A stretch of DNA of 64,000 nucleotides from Pleurostoma richardsiae (lineage: Eukaryota > Ascomycota > Sordariomycetes > Calosphaeriales > Pleurostomataceae): contig JANBVO010000010.1 in assembly GCA_030052745.1 (NCBI GenBank), forward strand, positions 744,001-808,000. Direction: 5' to 3'. Below the pieces are notes generated by a model. The model ran no database searches, was not told where the DNA came from, and saw only the letters and a list, made by a program, of their open reading frames with translations. The translations under genes and the position numbers were made by a program. Below, piece by piece: positions 1-11,752 of the stretch; within the stretch, counting starts at the first letter, position 1, and every line of letters starts with the position of its first letter.

Positions 1-935
1 ACATTTTCCGCAATCTGGCTCCAGGACCTGCCAGATCTCGAGGAGAAGGACATGGATATTCCAATCTGGACGTGCAACAACGGCCTGCGTCTGTCGCAGA
101 ACTACATTACCGAGGCGAACTACAAGACGGTCCCCGACTTGCAGATCCAGGAGGTGGGCCGGCTCCGCTTCCGCGGCCGCTTCAAGCCCGGCACGGATCG
201 CGACCACCTCAAGTTCGTCAGCGACAACGACTCCCGTGAGACCATCGAGAGCTGGGAGGCGTGCTTCGCAGAGGGTGTGCGCACCGAGGAGGTCAAGACC
301 GAGGTGCCGCCCTCGATTCAGCAGCTGCACGAGGCTTCGCTCACCCAAGGCCGGGACGTCCTGGCGCAGGCGAAGGAGGAGGACAAGCAGAAGTGGCTTT
401 CTAAGGACGGCACCGACTGGAGCGGTGCGTTCGGGAAAGACCCGGCCGAGCTCTTGGGCGCGAACGGCACCAACGGCGGCGATGATGAAGACGACGAGGA
501 TGATGATGAGTCGTCTTCAGAGTCCGGAGACGTAGACCTCGGCGTTAGCGACGCGAACACGGACGGCACGGCGGCCAGCACCAGGTACAGCGAAGACCAG
601 CAGAACGGGCGCCCGTCGACGGACACAGGCAAGAGCACAACGTCGAGCAAGAACCCGATCGCGCAGTTCAAGGACTACAAGGACCGCGAGCGGGACCTGC
701 ACCGCAAGCACCGCGGGCTGATGCAGTGGTAGGTGGTTGCTGCCCTCCCCCCTCTCTGACCCCTGACTTTCCTTACCGACCTGCTGCCTGCGGACGACTG
801 CTGATACAGAGGGACTCCAGGCGGCCCATGCGGAACGCCCAGTTCGCCAAGGACGAGGGCAAGTTTGCCGTCCGGCGCCTCACGAAGATGGGATCGCTCA
901 GCGGCCGGAAGCCGGACGTCGAGACGGAGGTGTAA
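1..935 (+). CDS. C-terminal part of a conserved fungal protein, probably C2-domain (Mug190/tricalbin-like)
   Basis: The gene is open from base 1, so its start lies outside the window. Exons are <1-728 and 821-935; the 92-nt intron has GTAGGT at 729 and CAG ending at 820, and removing it joins MQW to RPMRNAQF in frame. The visible product, about 280 residues, has a globular start (FSAIWLQDLPDL), a highly acidic D/E/S stretch, and a basic end finishing PDVETEV. I recall similar tails on fungal multi-C2 lipid-binding proteins of the Mug190 group, which tether endoplasmic reticulum to other membranes. No C2 core is visible here, so this family call rests on memory of the tail alone. The reading frame and splice are secure; the function is not. 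Confidence 0.6.
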
Positions 936-1952
936 AGGAGGGTTTACATGATATCCATGTTCAAAATTTCCTGTGTTGACTTGGTTACCAAGGTTGGATT
1001 CATCGCTCATGGTCGAGTGAGGTGTTTCTGGAGCAGCAGCAACAATTCAGGTAGTACATCGTACCTACCTAGGTTACTAGGTATGCATAACAGACTGTAC
1101 CAATCAATGTAATTCTGAAGACCACGATCGATCGAGCGAGCCGTAGCCGACGGAAGTGTGGCACATAGTACGCAGCTTGTGGAGAAGGGGAAGGGTCTGA
1201 TGACTGATGCATTTGCCTTTAGCATCGCGGTCGCTGCGGGACGACCAATGACGGCGCCCAGCCAATCAGCCAACGCACATTGATGTCATTTTTCAGTCCG
1301 GATATGGATGGATGTATCCGGCGGTACCGCGAGGTAGAAACCGAAAATTTGACGCACCTCGACCGGGGATGCAGCGTCGATAGGAGGGGACAGAACACTG
1401 GGGATTTGTTGTTGAGGTACTTCCTTTGGCCTCGCTGAATAGACAAAGAGAAGTCAAGCACTCTCGTAGGGTTTCACCCTGTATCATCGCTTTCACGCCT
1501 TCAGACAGTCTGCGTCGCTATCTGTAACAGCTGCGGTGTACCTCCGTCGTAGAGTGCAACAACCCTAACCCGCGAGGCTACACGGCGTACCTGGGGCGGT
1601 ACCCCCCCTTGCAGCGCCTGTCCCGGTAAGAACCGCCGATTGGCGTGTGGCATAGCCGGAGTAGCTCCAGTTCAGCTGCGGTAAGAAAAAAGCCGGATTT
1701 GCCATCATTGATGTTTCGTTTGTCCCCTTTGGATGAAGAGCCCGTCTAAACTTGGACCTTTAAACACCTCAAACCTCCTCCTCCCATCTCCGCTCTCCCG
1801 CCCGCGAGACTTACTCCGCCGCTCCTTCGTCGTTTCCTTCGGTTCTGGGCTCGTGTTTCCTTTGATATCCCTTTGTCAATTGCGTGGCCCAGCACCTCTG
1901 CCGTTTTGAGCCCCCGGGTTCGAGTCAGCGCCGCCGCGAGCGAACCGACACG
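936..1952. other. Intergenic: 3' flank of the C2-like gene and promoter/leader of the E1 gene
   Basis: No convincing gene is present. An ACCTACCTAGG-type motif lies at 1061-1080. A pyrimidine-rich stretch at about 1765-1860 is typical of a fungal core promoter and leader just before the 2-oxoglutarate dehydrogenase start. Confidence 0.6.
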
Positions 1953-4900
1953 ATGTTCCGAAGCTCCCTCAGCAGGGCCAGCAGCCGGGTGCTGCTCGGC
2001 GTCTCATCACCATCGTCGAGATGTTTCTCGACCGCCTTCCCCCGCGTGTCCGGCACCCTCTCTGCTGCACGCCGGCCTCTCGCCCTCTCCGCCCAGAGGA
2101 GGCATTCCAGCGCCATCGCCGGCGCCCCCGACCCCAACGATAACTTCCTCTCCGGCAGCACCGCCAACTACATCGACGAGATGTACCTGCAGTGGAAGCA
2201 GGACCCCAAGAGCGTCCACGTCTCGTGGCAGGTCTACTTCAAGAACATGGAGAGCGGCGACATGCCCATGTCCCAGGCCTTCACGCCTCCTCCCTCCCTT
2301 GTGCCGAGCGCATCCGCCGTCATCCCCGGCCTTGCCGCTGCGGGTTCCGGCGTGGGCCTCGCCGAGGGCTCCGACGTCACAAACCACCTGAAGGTCCAGC
2401 TGCTTGTGCGCGCCTACCAGGCCAGAGGCCACCACAAGGCCAACATCGACCCTCTGGGCATCCGCCACGAGTCAAAAGGCTTCGGCAACATCAAGCCCAA
2501 GGAGCTGACCCTCGAGTACTACCAGTTCAGCGAGAAGGACCTCGATACAGAATACACCCTCGGCCCTGGCATCCTGCCGCGCTTCAGGAAAGAGGGCAGG
2601 GAGAAGATGACGCTGAGAGAGATCGTCGCTGCCTGTGAGAAGATCTACTGCGGCTCCTATGGTGTCGAGTTCATCCACATTCCCGACAGAGAGAAGTGCG
2701 ACTGGCTGAGAGAGCGCATTGAGGTTCCCCAGCCGTTCAAGTACTCGATCGATGAGAAGAGGAGGATCCTGGACAGACTTATCTGGAGCTCAAGCTTCGA
2801 GTCCTTCCTGGCCACAAAGTACCCCAACGACAAGCGGTTTGGTCTTGAGGGTTGCGAGACCCTGGTTCCCGGAATGAAGGCGCTCATCGACCGCAGCGTG
2901 GACTATGGCGTCAAGGATATTGTCATTGGAATGCCCCACCGTGGTCGGTTGAACGTCCTCAGCAACGTCGTCCGGAAGCCCAACGAGTCTATCTTCAGCG
3001 AGTTCGCCGGAACCTCCGCCGCCGAGGACGAGGGCTCTGGCGATGTCAAGTACCATCTTGGCATGAACTTCGAGCGGCCCACCCCTTCCGGCAAGCGTGT
3101 GCAGCTGTCTCTGGTTGCTAACCCGTCCCATCTCGAGGCCGAGGACCCTGTCGTCCTGGGCAAGACCCGCGCCATCCAGCACTATAACAACGACGAGGCC
3201 ACGCACCGGACTGCCATGAGCGTTCTGCTCCACGGTGATGCTGCCATCGCTGCCCAGGGTGTTGTGTACGAGACCATTGGTTTCCAGTCTCTTCCCGCCT
3301 TCTCGACTGGTGGCACCATCCACCTGGTCGTCAACAACCAGATCGGCTTCACTACGGATCCCCGTTTTGCCCGGTCGACGGCCTACTGCACGGATATCGC
3401 CAAGGCCATCGACGCTCCTGTCTTCCACGTCAATGCTGACGACGTCGAGGCTGTCAATTTTGTCTGCCAGCTCGCTGCTGACTGGCGCGCCGAGTTCCAG
3501 CAGGACGTCATCATCGACCTGGTCTGCTACCGCAAGCACGGCCACAACGAGACGGATCAGCCCTCCTTCACTCAGCCCCTGATGTACAAGCGTATCCAGG
3601 CGCACGAGCCTCAGATCAACATCTACGTCGACCAGCTTTTGAAGGACGGCACATTCACGAAGGAGGATGTTGATGAGCACAAGCAGTGGGTCTGGGGCAT
3701 GCTGGAGGAGAGCTTCGCCAAGTCCAAGGACTACCAGCCCACTTCCAAGGAGTGGACCACATCTGCCTGGAACGGCTTCAAATCCCCCAAGGAGCTCGCC
3801 ACAGAGGTCCTGCCTCACAACCCCACCGGTGTCGATATCAAGACCCTGGAACACATTGGTGAGGTCATTGGCTCTGCTCCCGAAGGCTTCAACGTCCACC
3901 GCAACCTGAAGCGTATCCTTGCGAACCGTACCAAGTCTGTTGTCGAAGGTAAGAACATCGACTGGTCGACGGCTGAGGCCTTGGCATTCGGTTCCCTCGT
4001 CACCGAGGGCCACCACGTCCGTGTCTCGGGCCAGGATGTCGAACGTGGCACTTTCTCGCAGCGTCATGCCGTCTTCCACGACCAGGAGACGGAGGACACC
4101 TACACACCTCTCCAGCACGTCAGCAAGGACCAGAGCAAGTTCGTCATCTCGAACTCCTCTCTCAGCGAGTTCGGTGTTCTGGGCTTCGAATACGGCTACT
4201 CCCTGACCTCGCCCAACGCTCTGGTCATGTGGGAGGCGCAGTTCGGTGACTTTGCCAACAACGCACAATGTATCATTGACCAGTTCGTCGCGTCCGGTGA
4301 GGTGAAGTGGATGCAGAGAACTGGCCTGGTCATGTCTTTGCCCCACGGTTACGATGGACAGGGCCCTGAGCACTCGTCTGGCCGTCTGGAGCGGTACCTC
4401 CAGCTCTGTAACGAAGATCCGCGTGTCTTCCCCACCGAGGAGAAGCTCAACAGACAGCACCAGGACTGCAACATGCAGATTGCCTACATGACCAGCCCGT
4501 CCAACTTGTTCCACATCCTGCGTCGCCAGATGAACAGACAATTCAGGAAACGTGAGTCACCACTCTTGCTACGACATACGATATCTATTTTTCAAGACTA
4601 ACATACCCCTCACAGCGCTCATCATCTTCTTCTCCAAGTCCCTCCTTCGTCACCCCCTGGCGCGCTCCAACATTGAGGAGTTCACCGGCGACTCACAGTT
4701 CCGTTGGATCATCCCCGATCCAGGCCACGAGTCGGGCGAGCTCAAGGCGCCCGAGGAGGTGGACCGCGTGATTCTCTGCTCGGGCCAGGTGTACGCCGCG
4801 CTGCACAAGCACCGCGTGGACAACAAGATCGACGACGTGGCCATCACGCGCATCGAGCAGCTGCACCCGTTCCCGTGGCAGCAGCTCAAGGAGAACCTGG

Positions 4901-5157
4901 ACACGTACCCCAACGCCAAGACCATCGTGTGGGCCCAGGAAGAGCCGCTGAACGCGGGCGCGTGGAGCTTCACGCAGCCGCGTATCGAGACGCTGCTCAA
5001 CGAGACGGAGCACCACCATCGGAAGCACGTCATGTACGCCGGCCGCGCGCCCAGCGCGTCGGTGGCCACGGGCCTGAAGGCGATGCACACCAAGGAGGAG
5101 CAGGAGCTCGTCGAGGCGGCGTTCACCGTCAAGCAGGACAAGCTGAAGGGCGAGTAA
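1953..5157 (+). CDS. KGD1: 2-oxoglutarate dehydrogenase E1 component, mitochondrial
   Basis: This is the thiamine-diphosphate E1 subunit of the 2-oxoglutarate dehydrogenase complex. It decarboxylates 2-oxoglutarate in the TCA cycle in the mitochondrial matrix and passes succinyl to E2 lipoate. Exons are 1953-4551 and 4616-5157, with a 64-nt intron (GTGAGT...CACAG) that joins RK to [10 protein letters not shown]. The product is 1046 aa, normal for the family. Residues 1 to about 50 are Arg/Ser-rich with no acids, a matrix targeting peptide; this favours the ATG at 1953 over an in-frame one at 1884. [11 protein letters not shown] lies near residue 326. The thiamine-diphosphate/Mg region follows as [10 protein letters not shown] (about 491) and GHNETDQP (about 529). 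The C-terminal transketolase-like domain carries [16 protein letters not shown]. It is complete, with no odd residues noticed. Confidence 0.98.
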
Positions 5158-6095
5158 GAGGAAGGATAAGGAAGAAGATGACGGGAATAAAAACAGAAGG
5201 GAAGAGGTTCTTGTCGGGTGTGTTGTCAATGTTGCGTGTCTGTCGACGCTTCAGTCGAGATGTGCCGTGCTGGAACGGTAATCAAATCACTCGAGACTCC
5301 CCTTTTTTCCTCGCGCGTGGGAAGGGGCGTCATTTTGTTTGTATTAATAGCTAGAAGAGAAGACGTGTGGTGTGTAGCCACCAGATATGCGTCTGGAGAG
5401 TGTGTGTGTTGTCCGTAAGCGAGGTGGTTGTATGCAAATGAAGGGACGCCGTCCTTGATGTTCTACGTTCTCTAATGTCCCGGTGCGTCTAACGGTGTCG
5501 TTCGTCTTGCTGTATCACCTCCGCGGCTAGAGAGGTAACTTGAGCGGCCCTGAAGGTCTCCCGCTACCTAGGTACTTAACCCAGCTCCTCGAGGGAATGG
5601 ACTTGTCTGCAAACAGTCTATCCGAGTATTCTCGCAGAAACTGTTTCGGGTAGGTCCACGCTCGGCAAGGAGAGAAAAGACCGGACGAGTCTCGGAATAT
5701 GGGATGACGGATATCCTGGATGGGACGAAAATTGGCCCGAGCTCCCCGTCTGATCAGACGCCCGGCCCCGCCGAAGAAGCTGCTGGGACTGCCGGAACCT
5801 CGACGCGCAAAAAAGTCGCCGGAACCGACGGGGCCCCAAGCAAATGACGGCGTGCATAATAACCAACCAACAGCTCGGCCGTCACACGAACCTGATCCAC
5901 GACACAACAGCTTTTACGTCCATTTCGGTCTCTGCCCACCTCAATCGCCTGCACCTGTGTCTTGATCGTGCACATCAGCTCGCATTATCGAGCACAAAAC
6001 AAGTCAGCGCCGCGACTTCGATTTCCTGTTTTCCCGCACGACACTTTATTCAGGCCACCGAGCTTAAGACGCCAAAGTCTCCGCAAACGCACACT
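5158..6095. other. Intergenic between E1 and a small membrane protein gene
   Basis: It holds the E1 3' region and the leader of the next gene. A perfect palindrome TACCTAGGTA sits at 5565-5574. No gene is supported. Confidence 0.55.
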
Positions 6096-6287
6096 ATGGC
6101 ATTCAGCCCGTACACCCGCCACGGCCGCATATCCAACAAGGTCACTCTGGTCTGGGTGGGCTGCTTCTTCGCGCTCGTCTTCTTCTTCTACTACATCACC
6201 ACGCGGCACCCCGACACGGCCAGGACGTACCAGGACATGCTCCGCAAGGGGCCGCAGAAGGAGCCGGTCGCCGCTGGTGCTGTCTGA
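6096..6287 (+). CDS. Small single-pass membrane protein, 63 aa, unknown function
   Basis: A short reading frame starts at 6096 after a long CT- and A-rich leader. The product begins MAFSPYTRHGRISNK, continues with one strong membrane segment (about residues 18-37, VTLVWVGCFFALVFFFYYIT), and ends in a short basic, soluble tail. The basic N-terminus followed by one helix fits a small inner-membrane or ER protein. An in-frame extension upstream (from 5844) lacks such order, so the ATG at 6096 is preferred. I do not recognise the family. The neighbouring E1 gene is mitochondrial, but fungal neighbours are not functionally linked as a rule. Confidence 0.6.
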   Translation: MAFSPYTRHGRISNKVTLVWVGCFFALVFFFYYITTRHPDTARTYQDMLRKGPQKEPVAAGAV

Positions 6288-7021
6288 GACCCCGGATCGC
6301 TGGTCAGCGTAGACCGCCTTGTGGCGGAGGAGACGCCTGGGAAGCGGGCCGTCCCCAGTGGAACGAGGAGGAGGAGGAGGAAACCGCAGGGCGAGCGAGA
6401 GCCGTACACTAAGGGTTCACCAGAGGTGAAGGCTTTGGGTCAGACCGTGGATGGGGGATCCACCGTTGAGAGATGGGCAACTGCTGCATAGCCTCCTCGG
6501 TTTGGAAAAGGTGGACGCGGAGAGACAATAGTGCTGTTGTCGCGAGAACAAAGGCGTTTCGGGTTTTGGGCAACGCATCTTGATACCATTGGGCGTGGAG
6601 ATACTGCATATAGCGCAAGTAACAAAGGCTGCCTGTCTGTTTCCAAGCCGGCGTGTTGGCTCAGTGTACAATGATGGAAGAACAATGTAGTGTTTTCGGA
6701 ACAAAGTCGATTGTTCAGAGGAACAAGAGGTCCGGAATGACTGCCGTACAGGAAACAACACTGAACAATCCCGCTGGATGCAAAGTATTTGAGGCCAGCG
6801 AGTCCGCTCTCCATCCCGTCTCCTGAACTTTTCTCTCTACCACCTCAAGCTTTGGCACTACCTATTCAATCTTCAATACCAACTCTGCTATCCCACTCTC
6901 GTCCAGATCCACCTTGCAGTCAAGGTAAGTACTACACCAACCACACTAACTGCGCACTGCAACTCAAACAAGGACAATCACGGCTCTTTCACAAGCGGAG
7001 CGGACTCGCGCACTCACCAAC
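6288..7021. other. Intergenic with a probable 5'-UTR intron
   Basis: No gene is supported. A good intron signature lies just upstream of the next start: GTAAGT at 6925, CACTAACT as branch site, AAG ending at 6972 (48 nt). It would be a leader intron of the acidic-protein gene at 7022. Confidence 0.4.
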
Positions 7022-7759
7022 ATGTCTCCCCAGTACGCCCCGGAGAACGCCTCGGGCAACGACGAGATGGTCGCGGGCCCGCCCCGCGGCGTCTACACAG
7101 GTGAGCGCCGCCCCTGCCTCCTGCGACTGACTGGCCTCAGGGTGAGCGAGGCGCACATCCGCCGCTGCGTCGACTGCGCCGCCGTGCACGCCGCGGGCCT
7201 CGCGGCCGAGCAGGCTCAGCGTCTCACTGCAGCCTTCCATCTGCACCGCCTGGCGGAGGCCCTGCGGGCGATCGACGAGGAGGAGGGGCGTTCCCGTGTT
7301 GTCGACCTCGGAGATGGCCGTGGATGGGATTACCCTTTCCGGCCTCCCTCTGCTCCTGGCAGCGAAGGGTCGGACGAGCATGAGGAGGAGGAGGAGGACT
7401 ACTCCCCCGACAGCGACGGATGGGTGCAGGCTGGCCAGGAGGAGGACTCTTCCGATGAGTGGGCAGACGACGAGTACGAGGAAGAGGACTCTGAGGAGGA
7501 TGACAGCGACGATAACGACGACTGGGTTCGTCCAGATCGGCCCTACTCTTTATCACCCGCCAGTGAGGAACGCGTCCAGATGGGCGTCGACCATGACGGC
7601 GAGCCCGACTGGGAGTTCCCGGAGGCCGACTCTTCGGAGGACGAATATGGGGGAACGTGGTTTGACGAGGAAGAAGACATCTGGGATATCGAACCGGATG
7701 AGTGGAACTTCGACGAGGATGGCGGGGAAAGGCAAGGCCACGATGCCTCCTTCGACTAA
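7022..7759 (+). CDS. Acidic protein of 245 aa, unknown function
   Basis: One uninterrupted frame from MSPQYAPEN to DASFD. Residues about 30-90 look helical and carry a Cys pair (RRCVDC). From about residue 110 the protein is dominated by Asp, Glu and Ser in long runs, alternating with tryptophans (DGWVQ, DDWVRP, DWEFP, TWFDEEEDIWDIEPDEW). Acidic tails with spaced aromatic residues are seen in histone- or basic-protein-binding factors, but this is composition only. I do not recognise the family. A probable leader intron at 6925-6972 supports transcription from this strand. The coding call is good; function is unknown. Confidence 0.6.
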   Translation: MSPQYAPENASGNDEMVAGPPRGVYTGERRPCLLRLTGLRVSEAHIRRCVDCAAVHAAGLAAEQAQRLTAAFHLHRLAEALRAIDEEEGRSRVVDLGDGRGWDYPFRPPSAPGSEGSDEHEEEEEDYSPDSDGWVQAGQEEDSSDEWADDEYEEEDSEEDDSDDNDDWVRPDRPYSLSPASEERVQMGVDHDGEPDWEFPEADSSEDEYGGTWFDEEEDIWDIEPDEWNFDEDGGERQGHDASFD

Positions 7760-8291
7760 GGATCTTCGTAATACCGACAGAGATGGCCGCGCCGGGCCCC
7801 TGATCAGTCGATCTGATCTCTAACGGGCTGTCTGATCTCAAGCGGCGAGGGGGGTGCGCAAGTGCGGCCCTCCTCAGCTTGTAGGGGCCAATCCCATTCC
7901 CTTCCTTCCACAAAACAAAAAGAGAAGGGAAAAAAAAGGAGAAAAAAGCTTGGGAGGGAACAAAAAAAAACCCGTGTCTTGGGATCTCTCATTACCAGGT
8001 AGGAGATAACCAATTGACATTTATCTAACTAGACTGACTTTCTCCCATGCAGTTGCCTTTCCAAGTATACATGACATTGATCTTCTGACTTTAGTGCCAT
8101 TGCTTTCACGAGTTTCCAGTTTAGCGGCACTACCACCTCTAGTATACACAGTAGCGCTTTGTGAATGGATCCCCGCCGCTTTAAAGAATATCTATATACG
8201 TTGACATCGAGGTTTATTAAGGTAAATTAGTCAAATATAATTTACCTTTTGGGCAACCTTGGGCTTAACAGACCAGAACCCTTGCGCACCC
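7760..8291. other. Intergenic between convergent genes
   Basis: It holds the 3' ends of the acidic-protein gene (plus) and GMP synthase (minus). A-rich runs at about 7910-7970 and an AT-rich stretch at about 8080-8260 are seen; no gene is supported. Confidence 0.5.
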
Positions 8292-11200
8292 CTACTCCAA
8301 TTCAATAGTACCAGGTGGTTTTGAAGATCTGCCCATCATCAGCTAGCAGTCTCAAAGTCAGGAAGGGGAAAGGGGGCTTACAGGTCATATGTGACTCGGG
8401 ACACTCCATCCACCTCATTGACAATCCTGCGGGCAATGGCTTTGAGCAGATCGAATTGGAACTCATACGGCTCTGCACTCATAAAGTCACTGGTTGTGAC
8501 AGCGCGAAGGCTATGAATGAGATTAGAATCGACCTGGTTAAGGCAAGGAGTTGCAGTGTGTAATGACTTACATCACGATGTACCCATAGACACGGGTGTC
8601 ACCCATGACGCCGACAGCTATAAGAAAACAGCCAGTTAGCAACGTCGAGACAAAGTAATATCTCAACTGGCACATCTCTGGCACACATACCCTTGTTTGT
8701 ATCCAAACCAGCGTAGGCTTGAGACATCTGTTATACAAAGTCAGCTATTACTCAAATCCTCGACGCCATATAGACTTACCTCGTTGTAGATTCCGGCTTC
8801 CTTGATCATGGAGATGAAGATGTGGTCGGCTTTCCTTGCGATTTCAACCCGTTCTACTGTTATCTCTCCAAGAACGCGTACTCCAATGCCGGGCCTGCGT
8901 AATTCAAGAAATTAATCCAACTTGTTCTCATAACTTGACATGTTGCCGGGAGCGTGCCTTGCTTCAGGCGTACTTTTGGCAACAGCCAAATTCATAGTGA
9001 AGAAGACTTACCCTGGGAAAGGGTGCCTGTTGACGAGATCTTCGTGAACTTGTAGGCGTCGGCCGAGGCTCCTAACTTCATCCTTGAAGAGCTCTCGGAG
9101 CGGCTCGATAAGCTAAATTATAGTCAGTCTTTTGTTTTCTTTCCTCGCCGCAGCAAGCAGGAGGGGAGGGAGGGAGAGCAAGTCCTGGCCAGGTCGGGTG
9201 GATGCTGGTTGCCTTAAAAGATAAGGGGGGCGGGAGTTGGCTTGAAATAGAGAAATATCAACTTACCCGCAGGCCTTGCTGTTATCGTCAAGGTCAGTTA
9301 AAATACGGAACGTATTAGAATGAAGAGTGTTTATCTTACGCCATCCATCATGCGCTATACCTTGGTTAGTTAAAGATTGGACACAGAAACAAAGATTGAG
9401 GGTTGTTGTGCAGACGGTGTCAAAGGGACTCGCTCATAGACCGGCCAGCTACCAGGCGCCCTTCGACACCGTCCGAAGAAAAAACAAAGGGAGAAGGAGA
9501 GACTTGCCTTGGGTAGACCGCCGACGTTGTGATGGGCTATGACTAGAGTCAGTAATTGCAGGCCTTGGTGTTTACCATGATTACTAACTCTTAATAGTGG
9601 CTGAAGGGCCCTTGAAGCTCAGCGACTCGATGCTGCATACGATCAGCCTTGTCCTGGCGCAGAAACCACCACACTTACACGTCCGGGTACAGCTGCATCA
9701 TGGTTAATTTAACAGTCAATCCATGCATCCACATAACAATGTGTCATGAACTAGGGGAGCATACCGTTCCCTGAAGGAACCAAGAAACCTTTCCGGCGTT
9801 AGGAGTATCCTTGGCTTCATTCTCGATCCTGATGGCTTCTTTTTCGAACAAGTCGATCTATGGTCCAATTAGCACTACCGGAGAGATGAAGCAAGTCGCG
9901 AAAATTCGAGATCGAGAACATACAAAAGTTTCTCCAATAATCTTACGCTTCTTCTCTGGCTCCCTGATGCCCTTGAGGCGACTGAGGAAAAGCTCGGCGC
10001 CATCAACCACTGTAAGGTTAATCTCGAGATGCTTTTGAAGCGTCTCCTTCACCTGCTCACACTCGTGGAGACGCATCAATCCTACCACATGTTAGTGTCA
10101 GTTAGACTTGCGTGCGATGCTCAGGCTATACCATTGTCGATGAGGACAGCGTGAAAGCGGTCACCTTAATACATATTAGTTTTAACATACATACGTGATA
10201 TAGTCATGAGAGTCATACCAATTGCTTCCTTCATAAGCTTGGCTGCCACTGTACTGTCGACGCCACCGGAAACAGCTCCGATGACTTGGGCTTTATCTCC
10301 AACAAGCTTTCTGATTCGAGTAATCTCCTGCTTGATAAAGTCGCTCATTACCCAGTTGGGTTGCGCCCCGCAAATGTCGACACTGAAGTTGCGTAAGAGC
10401 TCACTTCCACGGGGAGTCTGTTAGTTGTATCATGTCAGTTAAGTGACAAGGTGTGAGAAAGACAGAATGGGACTGATTTGCATACGTGTTCAAGCTCGGG
10501 GTGAAATTGTACACCTGTTGGCATCTCAAGTTGGTTAGTAGGTACAGGGATGGTGATGTTAGAGGGCGGTAGGCAACGCAAAGCAAAAGGGAAAGAAGAG
10601 AAAAAGGGGCAAAAGAAGAATGTAGACGAGCGACAGAGCAGCCAAGGAAAATGAACAGGGGAAGGCATAGCGTGAAGTGTTGCAGTGATGGAGGAAAACG
10701 CACCGAAAATGGGCTTTGTCTGGTGGGCAATGCCAGCAAACTCAGAGTTCGCCGTCGTAGCCACAACCACAAAGCCCTCAGGCAGGCGGACGAGCTTGTC
10801 AAAGTGACTCATATAAGCTATCCGAGAGTTAGACTCCGTAAAGGATAGGTGTTTCATGTGGGAAGAAACTCACCATGCATAGTCTCGCCCAAACCAGCGA
10901 AGAGACGGTCGACGTGGCCGCCAGCCTTGTGGATAGTAACGTCAGCGTGGCCGTATTCTACTCAGCCGAGTTGTTAGAAAACATATTCTCAAGAATTTCA
11001 TGAACAAATGCAAACCTCGAGCCGTTCCGCGAGCAACGTTCTCAGAGTTACTCTGCCAAGCAATTTCCTACACACAGTTAGCCACAATAGGATGAAATGA
11101 GATGAAATATAGCGAAACTTACCTGGCAACCATAGCTAGACTCACGGCATTAGTACTACACCATAATAGAGCTCAAATAGGCTCATACCATATGCCTCTA

Positions 11201-11752
11201 TTCATCCGTGTCAGTAAGAGAATATTTCTCTAAACAAGAGGTTTCAAGACACTCACAGAATAGGAACACCAAGCTCAAAGACAGCAGGATCAACATCTTT
11301 CATGAATCAGCATGAATTGTCGGCCACATGTGGGGGAGAAAAGTCTCACGGGGCGAGCCTTCGTCGTAAACGGAGGAGGGACCTATTGAGTCTGTTAGAA
11401 CTAGAGACGGAGGGAGGGCCCACAAGGATTCTTACCTCCAGATAAGATGATTCCCTTAGGCTTCCAGGTTTGATCGGCGAGCTTGGCGGTGCACGGCAGC
11501 ATCTCAGCGTACACATTGAGGGCCCGCAGGCGTCGGAGGATGAGATGGCTGGTTTGGCTGCCGAAGTCCAACACCAAGATTGTCTGCAAGAAAACATGTC
11601 AGTCACGCACGCGGCTCGTGGGGAGACTCGGATGTGGGCCGTGGGCGCGCGGGCTGTTGGCGCTGCCGGGGCAGAGCAAGAAGACTGAAAATTGGGGAAT
11701 TACACACATCGAAGTTGTTGTGAGGCGCCTCGGCCTCGATATCGGTCGCCAT
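8292..11752 (-). CDS. GUA1: GMP synthase [glutamine-hydrolysing], 25 exons
   Basis: It makes GMP from XMP, ATP and glutamine, the last step of guanine nucleotide synthesis. On the minus strand I place 25 exons: 11752-11708, 11583-11436, 11382-11350, 11296-11257, 11197-11189, 11135-11123, 11067-11016, 10957-10874, 10817-10704, 10514-10486, 10417-10219, 10164-10132, 10081-9924, 9857-9765, 9692-9679, 9632-9589, 9536-9508, 9354-9340, 9278-9267, 9112-9012, 8894-8780, 8727-8691, 8617-8572, 8510-8382, 8328-8292. They sum to 1629 nt, exactly 542 codons plus stop. The N-terminal class I glutaminase has [12 protein letters not shown], Cys92 in GICYG, and His184/Glu186 in QFHPE. The ATP pyrophosphatase loop SGGVDS is at 239-244; the C-terminal dimerisation domain ends KPPGTIELE. 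One intron is GC-AG. Exon density is far above every neighbour. Confidence 0.97.

Noticed and set aside
1911-1925. GGGTTCGAGTC resembling a tRNA B box
   Set aside because: It lies in the E1 leader and no A box or cloverleaf can be folded around it.
2790-4541. 583-aa minus-strand frame opposite the E1 gene
   Set aside because: It is the antisense shadow of a highly conserved enzyme with biased codons.
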